Shown: positions 32,770-44,594 of the stretch, in pieces
Numbering within the stretch: position 1 is the stretch's first letter
Layout of the letters: every line of letters begins with the position of its first letter
From: Phoronis australis
Taxonomy: Eukaryota; Phoronida; Phoronidae
Assembly (NCBI GenBank): GCA_002633005.1
Contig: NMRA01000019.1
Location: 1,453,719 to 1,517,718, forward strand
Direction of reading: 5' to 3'
DNA length: 64,000 nt
Position numbers and translations under genes: made by a program
The notes under the pieces: generated by a model
The model's database searches: none
What the model was told of the DNA's origin: nothing
Seen by the model: the letters and a program-made list of their open reading frames with translations, nothing else

Positions 32770-35700
32770 GTGAGCAACATGCACCAACATAAGCAAATTC
32801 TATAGGCGTACATGTACAAACATGTGTTGTTGGCCGTAAAACCGATTACGTACTTGGATTGAAACAATTATTGGTCATCTTGGATGAAACAAAGTGTTGT
32901 CGAACATCACGAAGCCTACTTTTTCAGTTGTCTCGACAGTATTTGATTTCTCTGTATTTTAACGAGCTATTTTCACATATTTTTGGTTTAAAAATCAAAA
33001 TATTGTCGATTCTTATCTGAATTTTGTATGAAAATAAATGTTGTGATACGGCATTTTTAGCTGTACATTCTTGAAGTTATTTGTTAGAGCTGAGGTAGCG
33101 GGATATTATTTACAGCTCCCTCCACTGGTCTCTGAATGTAATCACTCCATGTGGAGCTGTCCAATTCTCAAAACAACAACACTTGCGTTTGTTCACCTCA
33201 TTTTGTTCTTATACATGGGAGTGTCGGTAAGTTGTCAGTCGCTTTTTTGAGGCGCATGTTTCAACACGAGTCGGGCCCAGGTACAGACCAGAACCAATAA
33301 TATTGTTTTCTTCCACATACAAAAACTCAGTGCAATGAAGCAACCGTCGTGATGAGGGCGGGATACACAACTGGGTTGTTTTGACTTCTTTAAAGTGCCT
33401 TTTGGTATTTAGACTTATTACGATAACAAATGTTTATTTACATTATTCAAGCCAACATAATTACAACGTATTACCCGAACCTGCAAAGTATTACGGTAAC
33501 TCCAAAAACTAAACGCTGTATCCAAGCTAATAGAAACCCTCTCAAGCGGACAAACCATCTGCTTGTTGTAACCTGTTTACAATAACTTTCAAAATACAGT
33601 GTATTCTGACCAAGCTTCAATTCGACAGACCTCGTCCAGACTTTGACAAGGGTGAACGATATTCTAAAATTACATGACGATTTATTTAAACATATATGGC
33701 AATACAATGACATTTTTATCGAACTGGATCTACTGCACGTTATTGCGCCCCATCGCTAATTACCAATCTCAAAAGTATTTGCGAGGCATTCTGTCCCGAT
33801 TTCGCGGTGTTAAACCTGTTGAGGTTTTGTGGAGAATTTGACTGGATTGAGACATATTTTAGTTGGATAGAAATAGATATTTAGTCGCGTTTTTGTGCGA
33901 CCACTTACTGTTTCAGTTATATAAATCTAGAATTGGCTTTGAATCCCATTTGATTTTCATTTTAAAACTGTTCCAAACTCAGCTGCCCGAAACTGCACCT
34001 ATACGAAAAGCTTGAGTTTTGCTCGTGCGATTACGATTCTAGCACTGTATTATCAATTAATAGCAGTTATGTACAGAAAAGGCTATTGTAAACATTGAAT
34101 GTTGCCAGTGACCGTGCGTATATATCTCACAATATGCAAAGAAAACAAGTGTGGTGTACTTTTTAACTGCAGTCAAACCTGATGCTTTTAAGGTGACATT
34201 TTTGGCGAGAAAAGACATTTTCTGGTTTTGTGCGAACATCCCCATCCCCATGACGGACCCTAACGGGAAGACTCGAGGGGACAGACAAACGTTCTGCTGC
34301 TGACATGGTTAAATTTCGCTCCAAGAATATCAGTTTAATTAAGTCCGCTTAACTTGTTAAAGCACAGGCCTTGCGAATATCTTCCAGATAACGGCGAAGA
34401 TTGTAGATAGGTTTCTAGTTTTATAGCTCTGCTCAAAGCCGAAAAGACGATAACGTCCCTTTAAATTAACATTTCGAACGCTGAGAAGAACGCAACTAAA
34501 GCTTCAAAATGCTGGTTTTGATCAAAGCGCAACAGAAGTTTTGAAATGCACCTCAGAGTAGAATCAGCTTCATGTAGTTCAAGTGTCCCATTAAGGTTGA
34601 GGAATCCATTAAGATAACATTTGGCATTACGTCCACGAGTCAAAGCTCCCACTCTTCAATGGCTAACAAACTGATTGCTCAATGTGCCCTATTACTGAAA
34701 ATACCCGGTAAACAACACCACATTACATTATTCTTATGTTTACCTGTTCCGCATACGTTGGTTACAACGCAGTTCAATCGTGGAGGGGTTACCTTAATTT
34801 TCAGTAAGGGCTGCTGGCCAACCCTGAAGCATTTCATGTTTGAAAACTTGCAAAGTTTTTAAGCAGCGCTTTAAACCTTTGGTAAAACACGGAGTTTTAT
34901 GGTCACGAGGTGGCGCTGTATCCTGCCTTTTAGCTATTTATGGGCTCAGGAATTTAAAAGGTGCAACTATTTCCATATGGCTACCTCCATATATTGTGGG
35001 TATATACTACATGCACATCGATACAGTAAGTTCTTCTGCTTAGATTTGGCATTTCTTGCAAATAAAGTTGAGCAGAAATCAGTGACTGCATGGAGACTAA
35101 CCTTCTTGAGAGGACAAGACATCAGTGTCAAATGTAGCATCGCACAGACGTAGGGCGAGAAAGTAACATAACAGAAATTAAAATGAAGTGCGTTGCTTCC
35201 AAGTGAATGACGAATGATACTTTCAGTTCCAGACTCTTGACAGCACTCGTTATTTAGAGGCACAGTTGAATTGAATTTATCTTCCCAATAGTGGTTGCGT
35301 GTGTCTGTTCCCACTGAAGCGTGCAATTGTGAAAATACTTGTGTAAAAATGTCTTTTCGGGACTGCAAAAGCCATTGTTGAAGCGGGACTGTTATTGTAT
35401 CAGACTAGAACACTAAACAGGTGCTTCATAACGGTATTAGTTTCAGTTGTGCGTGTGCCACACTTCATAGGGACACAACACACTAAACATCTATACATGT
35501 ACATACCGCCATTTAGGAAGTATTTTGATTTCTGTTCGATATAATTAAGCTAGTATTTTACATTTAACAAAGTTCACACAACTTACGCTGGGAACCTCCG
35601 CTTTGCTGGAGAGAAACGAGGAAAAGAAAACGAAAAATCGTATCTCTCGATTGGGAATTGATGATGTTTTACATGTATTTACATGTTTATAGATCAGCAA

Positions 35701-35953
35701 AGGCCAGGTTTAATTGATTGACCTGGAGAGCGACGCATTTGGTTAGAAATGCTAACGATTCAAGTTTATTGAACCCCAAAGCCTGTTGCCGGCCGATATC
35801 ACAAAACATCAAGGTGGCTTTACTACATTTTTGCGTTCAAATACTTTGATGGAGTCTCGTGACTTTTTTACAAGTTTTTCTGTGGAATATGTCTTTACCC
35901 AACTCATCATGGAATCCGTATACTACTGAACCTGGAACAGAGGAATAACGGCG
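32770..35953. other. No gene recognised
   Basis: About 3.2 kb without a recognised repeat, domain or exon series. A minus-strand open frame at 34967-35368 (133 codons) has no recognised motif. Confidence 0.45.
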
Positions 35954-36266
35954 ATGGGGCTATTTCGAAAATTTACATTGACTAGAGGGCGCGCGTGTAC
36001 TAGTGGTGATAGACTAACAGCCTCGATTTCGCGAGCCCTTTTAATACATGGTGAAATGGCCTGTACCGGTGCCAACTGAATCTGAGGTTGCGTGAAAAGG
36101 GTGCTTCTATGAGAGGAAGTAAGCATGACCTTAAACAAAGGTAAGGTTTGTGAATATATTAACGATTATTCCATGTTTATTCTACTGATGACGGTTAACT
36201 TCGCAGCAGTCGCCAGTCGGGTTAACCTTTGTTTTGATGTGTGTTATGATACTTGACGTAGCAGGT

Positions 36267-36410
36267 CTCCCCCCCCCCCCTTGGCTGCCGCAAAAAATAA
36301 AACTGCACAGAACGTAGGGAAATGTTGAGTTTAACCCTGGTAATTAGCATAAGACGGCACAAACAAGATTTAAATGTGTACAGTTTTAGTGTGTTTGGGG
36401 GGGGGGGGTG
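36267..36410. repeat. Poly-C and poly-G runs
   Basis: A C-run at about 36268-36279 and a G-run at about 36398-36409, 120 bases apart and complementary. Such runs can form G-quadruplex or hairpin structures and are prone to sequencing error. Confidence 0.8.
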
Positions 36411-36482
36411 GCCTCAGATCAAGTGTCAAATTCGGAACACGAACGGCTCAGTCGTAACGAAACTATGGCTAAGTATAGGCTC

Positions 36483-36790
36483 TCCCGCGATATCACAGCG
36501 ACCGACAGTGGCGCTGCGCACTACGACTCCGTTTCCGTCGTCTGCGTCACTGTGCAATGGAGAAAATTACTTCATTTTTAAAGAAAATGGAATCTGAGTG
36601 ACGATGAAAAAACAGAAGCTGTTGGTAAGATGTGAATTTTAATCGAAGCCTTAGCGAATCACTCAGAAACTTATAATTCTCTCTGTCAAACCTTAACTTA
36701 AGACGATTTCGAAAGCAATCGCGTCATTAATGCCAACACAAAAACGGATTTGATCTTTTGGGCAATTGAAGACTATTTTAAATTCAACAA
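36483..36790 (-). repeat. Inverted duplicate of 31810-32145
   Basis: See 31810. On the plus strand, an ATG at 36559 begins a short frame (MEKITSFLKKMESE) that stops at once; a one-base shift would continue as acidic residues. It resembles the eroded start of a transposon-encoded protein, but no family can be named. Confidence 0.8.
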
Positions 36791-36924
36791 TATTGTTACG
36801 AACTGATTGCACAAAATATAAAAAGTGTAATAAGCATTACAAAAAGAAGTAGGTTTCGCGCGCAAACGCTGTGGACTATAAACAATTAGGCCTAGGTCTC
36901 TTATCAAATTACGAGTGTAATCGT

Positions 36925-36990
36925 GGTGGTCCAGTGGTAAAGCACGCGCGCTCTATCCCCCAGGTCGTGAGTTCTAGTCTGTGATAATAG
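36925..36990 (+). repeat. tRNA-like sequence (SINE head)
   Basis: TGGTCCAGTGG (A-box-like) and GAGTTCTAGTCT (degenerate B-box) about 35 bases apart, with GCGCGC in between. The stems do not pair as in a real tRNA. Confidence 0.5.
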
Positions 36991-37101
36991 CGGTTTTTCA
37001 TGTTTGACACGTTCTCTGTTTTTTTTTTCTTTTTCTTTGCCTTTTTTTCTTGGATAATACTTCAGGAATCAAGGAAAATGCTTGATTTTTAGAGGAAAAA
37101 A

Positions 37102-37490
37102 CAGAAAAAAAATCCTGAGCGGGAGGGGACGAACACCCCTCCCGACCACCCCCCATTCGGTGCTATACGCATTTAATCGTGTTTTGTACAAATGTTTTAA
37201 GACAAAATGTTGTCCCCCATTTTATAATATCCTAGATCCGCCACTGCACTTTTGTCTGTGACAGTTACATTAATGAATACTGAATGTTTATGCGTAAACT
37301 CGATATTGGTTTGTGAGATAAGATTACAATCCAAGCAGGACCTGAACAAACACCGTTTACCGTTTTTTTTTTTGGTCAGAAGTTCCGCAAACCTTCGAAA
37401 CCCTTGCATCTTTTAGGCTGGGCGCGCGCATATGCCGAAATTCTGGTTATTTCTGTACCCTGCCCCCCAACTCAAAATTCTGGATCCGAA
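37102..37490. mobile_element. Nested MITE fragments of the CAG-ended family
   Basis: Two pieces. 37102-37246 ends in CTAGATCCGCCACTG (inverted CAGTGGCGGATCTAG). 37340-37490 matches the 3' half of the 6597 copy (GAACAAACACCGTTTACCG, TTTTAGGCTG.GCGC, CTGGATCCG). Boundaries are approximate and no target duplication is visible. Confidence 0.65.
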
Positions 37491-39428
37491 ACTGTTCAGG
37501 GTCAATATTTGGGCAAAAAACGAGGCAAGTGATGTGCTGTTGTGTTTACCTTCAAGTCTCTAATTGTGGGTGTTATTGAGGCTTAATGAGGTTACATGAA
37601 GGAAAGCCACGTGCCGAAACTGGACCTTTTTACATGCGCTTCTACAGGCAATTGAAATTAGATCCCTGTGAAATGAAAACCAAAAGCATCTGGTAAAAAT
37701 ACCTGTCCTTTCTCACTGAATGACATTAACTTTTCCTTTCAGAAGAAAGGCTTTATACTAAAGGTAAAAACTTTTCAATCAGGTACACATTATGGGGAAA
37801 TGACATTCAGTGACTGCATAGATTGTCTTATTGTCAGTAGAAAGCCCGTTAATGTTACACTTTGATGATCGAATAAATTTGTCATCAACAGGCAAGTTTT
37901 GTCGCTAGTTATTGAAACCACAGTATTTCCTCAGTTTTAAAGCCCGATACAGTGCAGTTGTGGTTATTCTTTATAAAGCTGAAAGGTCTACCGATTACGC
38001 TTGTGAACTGTAATTTTCCTGTTGACCTCTAGAAATGTGCAGCGATCAAAATGAAGTATTCCCTTTGTTTGCATTTGATTTGTTTGTGTGCGTAATTATT
38101 TTTAGAGCTTTCTTAAGAAGGCCGTTGAACAATTTTAAGTTTTATGTTCACTTGTCCACAGCAAAAGTTCCACATGCAAGAAAAGTATGTTTTCAATTGT
38201 AGCTAGCTGGATAAGAATCTGCTATGCACAAGATTCGAAAATAAACAATTATAAGTGTATTTAAAAAAATAAAATGGCAAACTGAACAACCACATACAAA
38301 CACGTACAAAGAAACAACATTGTTAAAAACAATTGTAATTTTCCCATGCAACGGAGTCCATAATCCGGCATATCAAGGCCTGAATTTCTGAATTACGTTC
38401 AATTCTCTCAGGTTATGGCTGATTGCTTTTCACTTTGTACATAGGTAAATAGACGGTCAGGCAGCTGGTTTCAGCTGTAACACAATAGTCAGAGAAATAT
38501 TAGCAAATTATAAACGAAAACACAAAGAGAAAACTACTTTAGTAAGACAGAACCTACTTGACGTTTCATCTTCATGTTTATATGTAGAAACTAATAATGT
38601 TTGTACCCAAGTCTTATTTAAATCTGAATTAAAATAGGTGAAACAGGATAAAAGTGATTTAACAATGTATATTTTTCACGAAACCTAAAATGTGCTCCTG
38701 ACCTCAACAAGTAAAATTCCTTCTAAGTGTCAATTTTTATTTCAATGCAGTGTTACAACGTTTACTGAAAAGCTTATTCTTGCTTCAATTCGGTAACTAA
38801 TCTGGTAGTCCTGGGGGTGGGGTCCGTTATAAAATACGAAAACTCACTCATCTAGAGAATTTTATAAATTATTGGACATAGCATAGCTTTGAAGAGAAGC
38901 TGCTGTGAAAAAGTGACGCTTGACTTCTGAGCGTCACGCACCATACACCTCTTTGGGCGCACTCCCACCCAGGACAATGAGTTAATATGTGATGCTAGCC
39001 TACCCGGCATCCGAGTTCCGGGTGAGTTTCCGAAAAGAAACACTTAATTCCATTCAATAAACCCGTTATTCTGTTGGGAAACTGGTGGGGATAACATTCA
39101 CCGAACGATGACAATAGAAACTAAGATTGCTAAAAACTTACCAAGTAACGTTATGTAGTCTCCCAATGGGGCTTCGGCATCCGCACACTTTTTCTCAGTT
39201 GGTGGACCCTTTTGACCGTAATTTTCCACGAGTGTAGTAAGCTTAGGTCTTTTGGGAATTTGTGCCCACCTGTCGAAGACTTGCAATTATAAGGCTTAGC
39301 GCGACGACGTATTTTGATAATCCGTCTTTTTACCAGCTGTTTACATGCAGACAGCGACGCATGCGCAATTCAATCACCACTAGTACAGCAGCGACACCGC
39401 TAGGAGAATTCTCCGAATAGCCCCATTA

Positions 39429-42400
39429 ACCGTCAGCCCTCTATGGAAGGCCGATTAAGAATATGTAGGGTTTTGGTAAGAACAAAATTAACAATTGAGA
39501 AGTCAATATCATCTTACTTTTCAATTTTAATGTTTCTTACAACAATGAAGACCAGTGTGTGGATGAATCTTTATCTTCATTTCTACTTAACATGGCAATT
39601 AATCGGCACCAGGCCTGTTAACGCTAGAAACGAACGATTTCCGAGACCGCCTCAACCACATAGAAATTTCAGTTTCCTACTTATCAAAATCCAAAGGTTG
39701 CGGAGCTGTTACTCAAACTGCATCTTCCGCAAAGCCAAAGAATACCTCAATGCACCCCCAGTCATTTCATTCACAGAGTCGCCATAATACTGAGTCAACG
39801 AGGTGTACAAAGTATACAAAGCTGCCACAGAACAAAAGACAAAGTCGCGTGCATGCGTGCAGACGACAGTTGAGAACAATGCCAGAATCCGAGTCGCCGT
39901 GACGGTCTGTGACTGCGTTCACGAACACAGCAATTTGTAAACATGATATAATTATCCTCACACAAATTCATTAATTTCACCAGTAATTGATATTTTGCTG
40001 TTTCCATCTCATGCTCCCGGACGCGTGCTTTAACTACCGTTCCGATTTGTATTATCCATTGTGTAGTTGATTTCTTGACACCACCGTCTCTGTCCCCCAC
40101 CGTGGTGTGCATACAATGAACCGCTGACCTACAAACTGATGACTCCGCCTTTGACAAAGTTTGACTCGAGAAACATGAAATCCCACGTTTTATTGATAAA
40201 TAAAACAATTACGTACTACAAATCTAGTTGCCAATGCTAATGAACGTTGGAATACCCAACATGGTTAACGCCGGTATACGTAGCCTATATTGACCAAAAA
40301 CGAGTATTCACCGCATAATGAAGCGAAAAGCGTCAGGACTCAAGGAGTTTTCCACTATTTCTCGGTTTCGTCAAATTGACTTGATCTGAACTTAAGAACA
40401 CGTGTTCTCGGAAACGTTTCGGTCCAATAAATTGAAACTCAAAAGCGCTCTTAGATTTTTTAAAGTAATTTTATTGTACTGCGACCATAGACCATAGCGA
40501 CCTCTGTATTTAACAAGTTGCCTTGCGTTTTGTGAGTTAATTTGTCGTAGGAACCAAACTAAAGGAGTAATCGAAAAAACTAAATCGGTATTTTGCGAAA
40601 TATCGGCAACTTTTCTTTCAAGGATGTTTCATTATAGCTAACTAAAGGGTATTCATAGTATGAGTATATCTTTGCTAGAAATGGAAATTTGGCATAAAGC
40701 GGGTGGCAACGTTAAAATATCAAAGACTTAAGTATAAACAGTATTTGTGTAAATCATTATATTTTTTCTTTTAGAAAACGTATGCTTTTACTAGCTATAT
40801 GACACAGCCTAGTTTTTCTATTGATCAATTTTGAAATTGAATTAACATTTCCCAAAAATGTCCTACATAACCTTAAATATACACATTTTATCAAAATGCC
40901 GCTCTTCATACTGGATTTGCCAACATTTCCGTAGTTTAACAATTAACTTATAGCAGGTAAATCACGTCGTGCATGCGCACTCTACCTACAATGCACGCTA
41001 AGACCTGCCACGTGTTTGCTGGGTCCTAAGTGTACGGGATACGGCTAAGGGAAAGTTGAATGGATTTAATTTGTATATTATTACATTGGGTCATGGTTTG
41101 TAAAAGTTCATTGTTGTAGATTTCTGAATCGCTTTACTACACGGCATAGCTCTGTAATTTTTGGCTGCGAATAGCAGCTACCCGTGTGAAGTAATAGCAG
41201 TATTCACTGGTAAAACACTGTTGTGGTTTGATAGGAGTCATCTGCCTGTAAATCGCGAACATATTCATTCGCTTAGTTACTACATAACATAACACCATAC
41301 AGTACAAACATGTACTTCAGTTATCGTCGACAATATAAAATTAGCTTTTCGGAGAATCTCAAACTCCATTGGGTGCAGCTGTCGCCACCTCAAATGAGGC
41401 CGAAGAACAGTGCTGTCGGCAACATTTTTTCCATCCAGCAGTCACTGACGTTTTCATCTACAGCGGCCGGTGAAAATCGTCCATTGACAAACAGCTTAAA
41501 AGCTTTAGGTTTCATAAACACGATGAGAATGGGAGTATACAACTGCTTACGTAACCAAATTGTACCCCTAACCTGACGCTGAGGGCCACTGTATTATCTC
41601 CTACACACAGGTTTATGTCTTTCCCTCCCATTTCGTCCACCGTCACGGACGCCGTGATTTTTACATTTTACGCGGGATTCCGCGTGGTATTGGGACTAAC
41701 TTGGAGGAAATGGATGATTCCTAAGGAGTTACATACTACATAGAAAGTGTGTCATATCGGCCACTGAAGGTGTGTATAAATGTTTGATTTTTTGATACTT
41801 TCAGAGCAGTTACCTAGTTTTAGTAAAGGATTGGAATTTCACAATAAAAATATGCCGATTGGCGCTTAGGCAGGCGCAGGTTTTAATCAAAGTCCTGCTG
41901 AATTTGCACACGGTTTCGACCTGTGGCCTTGATTGCTGACGATCGTTTTGTCCTTGGGGCCGCTTCGCGTGCGCATGTATTTGATAGACTTAACCGTACT
42001 GTTATGTCCCTGTATTCTCTGAAACATAAAAGTATTTATTTAGATCACTTACACGGTAGGAAAATCAGTATTTATTTCGAGTTCCTTCCCAGAGTCTTGG
42101 GTGAATGTTTGTAGTTAACAGCTTTGCAGCCGGCAGTGGAATACTCGGTGTACCTCAGACTCGGAGGAATACTCTACCTTCAGCTATGCATCCTTTTCAA
42201 GAATTCGACACTGTTAACTCTCTTTTATTTTAGTCGTGATTTCGCCAAAACAATTTTTAATGCCAATAATTGTACACCTATGTTTCAAACTGAAAGGTCA
42301 CTTCAAATGAGGATAACAATGAAACATCGTACGATTGCTTTTTAGTGTATGTAAAGTACTGCTGTTAAGTTACATTAAGGCGGTTGCCTGGCTGGTAAGA

Positions 42401-42546
42401 TTAAAGGCTCGTTTCCTGGTCCTGGGCCTCTATGTATAATAACGCATTAGCCCTCTGTGAGGAATCAGTTATGCAGTAGCGTACAGTTATTAGGTGATGC
42501 CCGAGACGAATTTTTATTGGATATCCTCTCTTTAATCTTATGCATA
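39429..42546. other. No gene recognised
   Basis: About 3.1 kb. A minus-strand frame at 39795-40208 and plus-strand frames at 39443-39787 and 41310-41576 have no recognisable motifs. An NRF1-like TGCATGCGCA occurs at about 40972, with no convincing start codon nearby. Confidence 0.45.
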
Positions 42547-42554
42547 GACCCTAG

Positions 42555-42713
42555 CAGCGTTCGAAATACACGCCGGGCCGGTGGCCCGGGGCCATTGGAT
42601 TTGCAGCCAGGCTAAGAAACTTTCACACGTAGGCCCTAAGTGGATGGGATCTCACATTTAAGTAACTGGCCCGGCGGGCCAGCACATTAATTTGCTGAAG
42701 GTCGAACACTCGG
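42555..42713. mobile_element. hAT-type MITE with perfect 8-bp target duplication
   Basis: Flanked by GACCCTAG at 42547-42554 and 42714-42721. Left end CAGCGTTCGAAATA; right end, inverted, CCGAGTGTTCGACC. Subterminal GGGCCGGTGGCCCGG and CTGGCCCGGCGGGCCAG are strong GC palindromes. An 8-bp duplication and CAG.GTTCGA ends fit the hAT superfamily. At 159 bp it has no coding capacity. Confidence 0.9.
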
Positions 42714-42836
42714 GACCCTAGTTCTTGAAGAAGTACGAAAGATGAAACAAATAATATGGGTTTTATTCAAGTTAACTACAAATCATTCAAAACTTCAAAA
42801 AGTTTGTTCATCGACTGCATGAACGAAATGTGAATT

Positions 42837-42861
42837 GCCCCCCCCNGCCCCCCCCCCCCCG
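42837..42861. other. Poly-C tract containing a single N
   Basis: A long C-run with an N at 42846. The tract length is unreliable. Confidence 0.9.
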
Positions 42862-42973
42862 CCATGCACGCTACTGTTATGCAAAAAACAATTGAGAGAG
42901 GATTCACAATGGGCCCTTTTTATAGGCTCAAGTTCTAACTTAAGGTCCTTTGATGCTAACTTATTTCCAGTAT

Positions 42974-43143
42974 GAGCTGAGTGTCGATGTAAATTCGTGT
43001 ATACCAGCTCCGTTAGCCATTTAACGGAATTTGAAACAGACGGTACGTAAGTTTAATTAGCGCTTATGCATGAAATGACTTTCGTGGAAGACATATTTGT
43101 CCCGTGCACGTTAAGACTTTTTAATGTGACTATTTGAGAGCAT
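42974..43143 (+). repeat. Diverged direct repeat, partner at 24617-24780
   Basis: See 24617. Same orientation, about 18 kb apart. The preceding C-rich runs also correspond. Confidence 0.55.
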
Positions 43144-44426
43144 ATACGCGTAACCATAGATTATAGACAATGGTGTAACGGAAGAAGATAGGAAACAATA
43201 CAGAAATAACATCGACTACAAAGTAATGAGTATAAAGAAGAGGATAGAAAATAATAGTTTATACACGCAGGAAAGAAGATTAAATTTGCACTTTAATATG
43301 AGCTACAGTTTGAGTCAACTCTTCTAAGAAATTAATGCTTCAATTACTTTTGACTCAGATTGAAGCCATGTAACATCCATATGTTTTTTTTTCAAAACAT
43401 CGACTTCATCTGTGATCTTTGGCAACAGGCTGTCCACAGTCGGATCTAGGATGTCACAAGGGGCAATCCCAATTTCCAAAGGGGAGGTGATTCGTAACAT
43501 CTTAAAATTGGCTTGGCCAAACCCAGAAGGGTCTCTGCACGCCTGTCTTTGGGTGACCGTGTTAAAGCAATCAAGGCTTAGTTGCATTTTGAAGTTTGTT
43601 GACGAAACACGGACAAATCTACATGTGTGTCATGTCTGCCCCAAGAAGCAAACTCCGGAGACGCTTTCCTTGTTGGAACACTGCGCCTCTGTAAAACATA
43701 GTAAAGCACTCTCGGCGGGGGTAAATACATCTTTAAGTTAACGCATTCAATTACATGTGTAAACAACAACATTGTTGGGAATGTCTGACGGGTTACACTT
43801 ACAGAGATCTAGGTATCAACCTTACGAACGCATTTCAAGAGACCAACCCATTACCTAACTGATATTAAGAATAAATCAAAGTTAGCCCACCTCCCAGCGA
43901 TCACCTCTAACCATCATTGTGTAAGAATCAGCGGACAACACAATAGCGTGGTCCTGTGGACATAGCCAACACAATCGGGCGAGGCAAAACGTAGACAACA
44001 ATCATAATGCAGAGCAATGTGTGGCGTTAAACTTGACAAGCATAAAACTTTCTGTTTATTTTTCTTAGGATGACTGCTATAATATAGTCATTGGGCCCGA
44101 GGCTGGAAGAGCTTTAGGTATATTTCAATATTATTTTGACCCAAAGAATTTCTTTTGGCGTTTTCAACCTCATAGGTGAGTTTTTAGACATAAAAAGCTC
44201 ATGTGTTCGAAAATTCACGTGTCCGTTCAATTTCTTGATGGATTTGGTGAAAACTGGCGATATATTGAATTTTAAGAGTTCGTATGCTGTAGATCATCAC
44301 CGATAACAGATATTGTCTCAGAAATTCTGTACGACTAAAGTAACATGTCGCCCTGTTTAGCTGGTTAAAAAAATCGAATTCTGTATTATACATGTAGTCT
44401 AAGAAAATCGGCCACATCAACATTTC
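43144..44426. other. No gene confirmed
   Basis: A plus-strand frame at 43412-43741 contains CHVCPKKQTPETLSLLEHCA..H, the spacing of a C2H2-like finger (C-x2-C-x12-H-x5-H). A minus-strand frame overlaps it. With no other support, both are left as curiosities. Confidence 0.35.
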
Positions 44427-44594
44427 TTACCGCGTTAGGATTTTATTTCCGTTACCAACAAGTGCGCACATCGAAATCATCAGCAACACAAAAACCGCTT
44501 CAGAATTTATCACTTCTGGCCAAGGGGGATGTGGCGCATGCATGCATTGCCGCGGACTTGAGTTGGTAACGGAAACATAATCCCTTCACGGTAA
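44427..44594. mobile_element. 168-bp MITE
   Basis: Terminal inverted repeats of about 33 bp: TTACCGCGTTAGGATTTTAT at the left and, inverted from the right, TTACCGTGAAGGGATTATGT; both continue into TTCCGTTACCAAC. No convincing target duplication could be assigned, so the superfamily is open. Confidence 0.8.

Larger units (their letters stand above)
35954..39426. mobile_element. TIR element copy B, inverted and rearranged
   Basis: The ends match copy A: ATGGGGCTATT at 35954 and AATAGCCCCAT ending 39426 (TA follows at 39427; the left flank is CG, so the target duplication is eroded). Outer parts match copy A on the opposite strand: 39426 to about 37500 against 8493 to about 10045, and 36265 to 35954 against 11318 to 11666. 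The middle (36.27-37.49 kb) replaces copy A's 10.05-11.32 kb with unrelated repeats: the 31810 duplicate, a tRNA-like sequence and MITE pieces. Confidence 0.85.

Noticed and set aside
34967-35368. 133-codon minus-strand frame
   Set aside because: No motif, no splice context and overlapping open frames on the other strand.
43412-43741. C2H2-like zinc finger frame
   Set aside because: One finger-like spacing only, with no neighbouring finger or transposase motif; the opposite strand is equally open.
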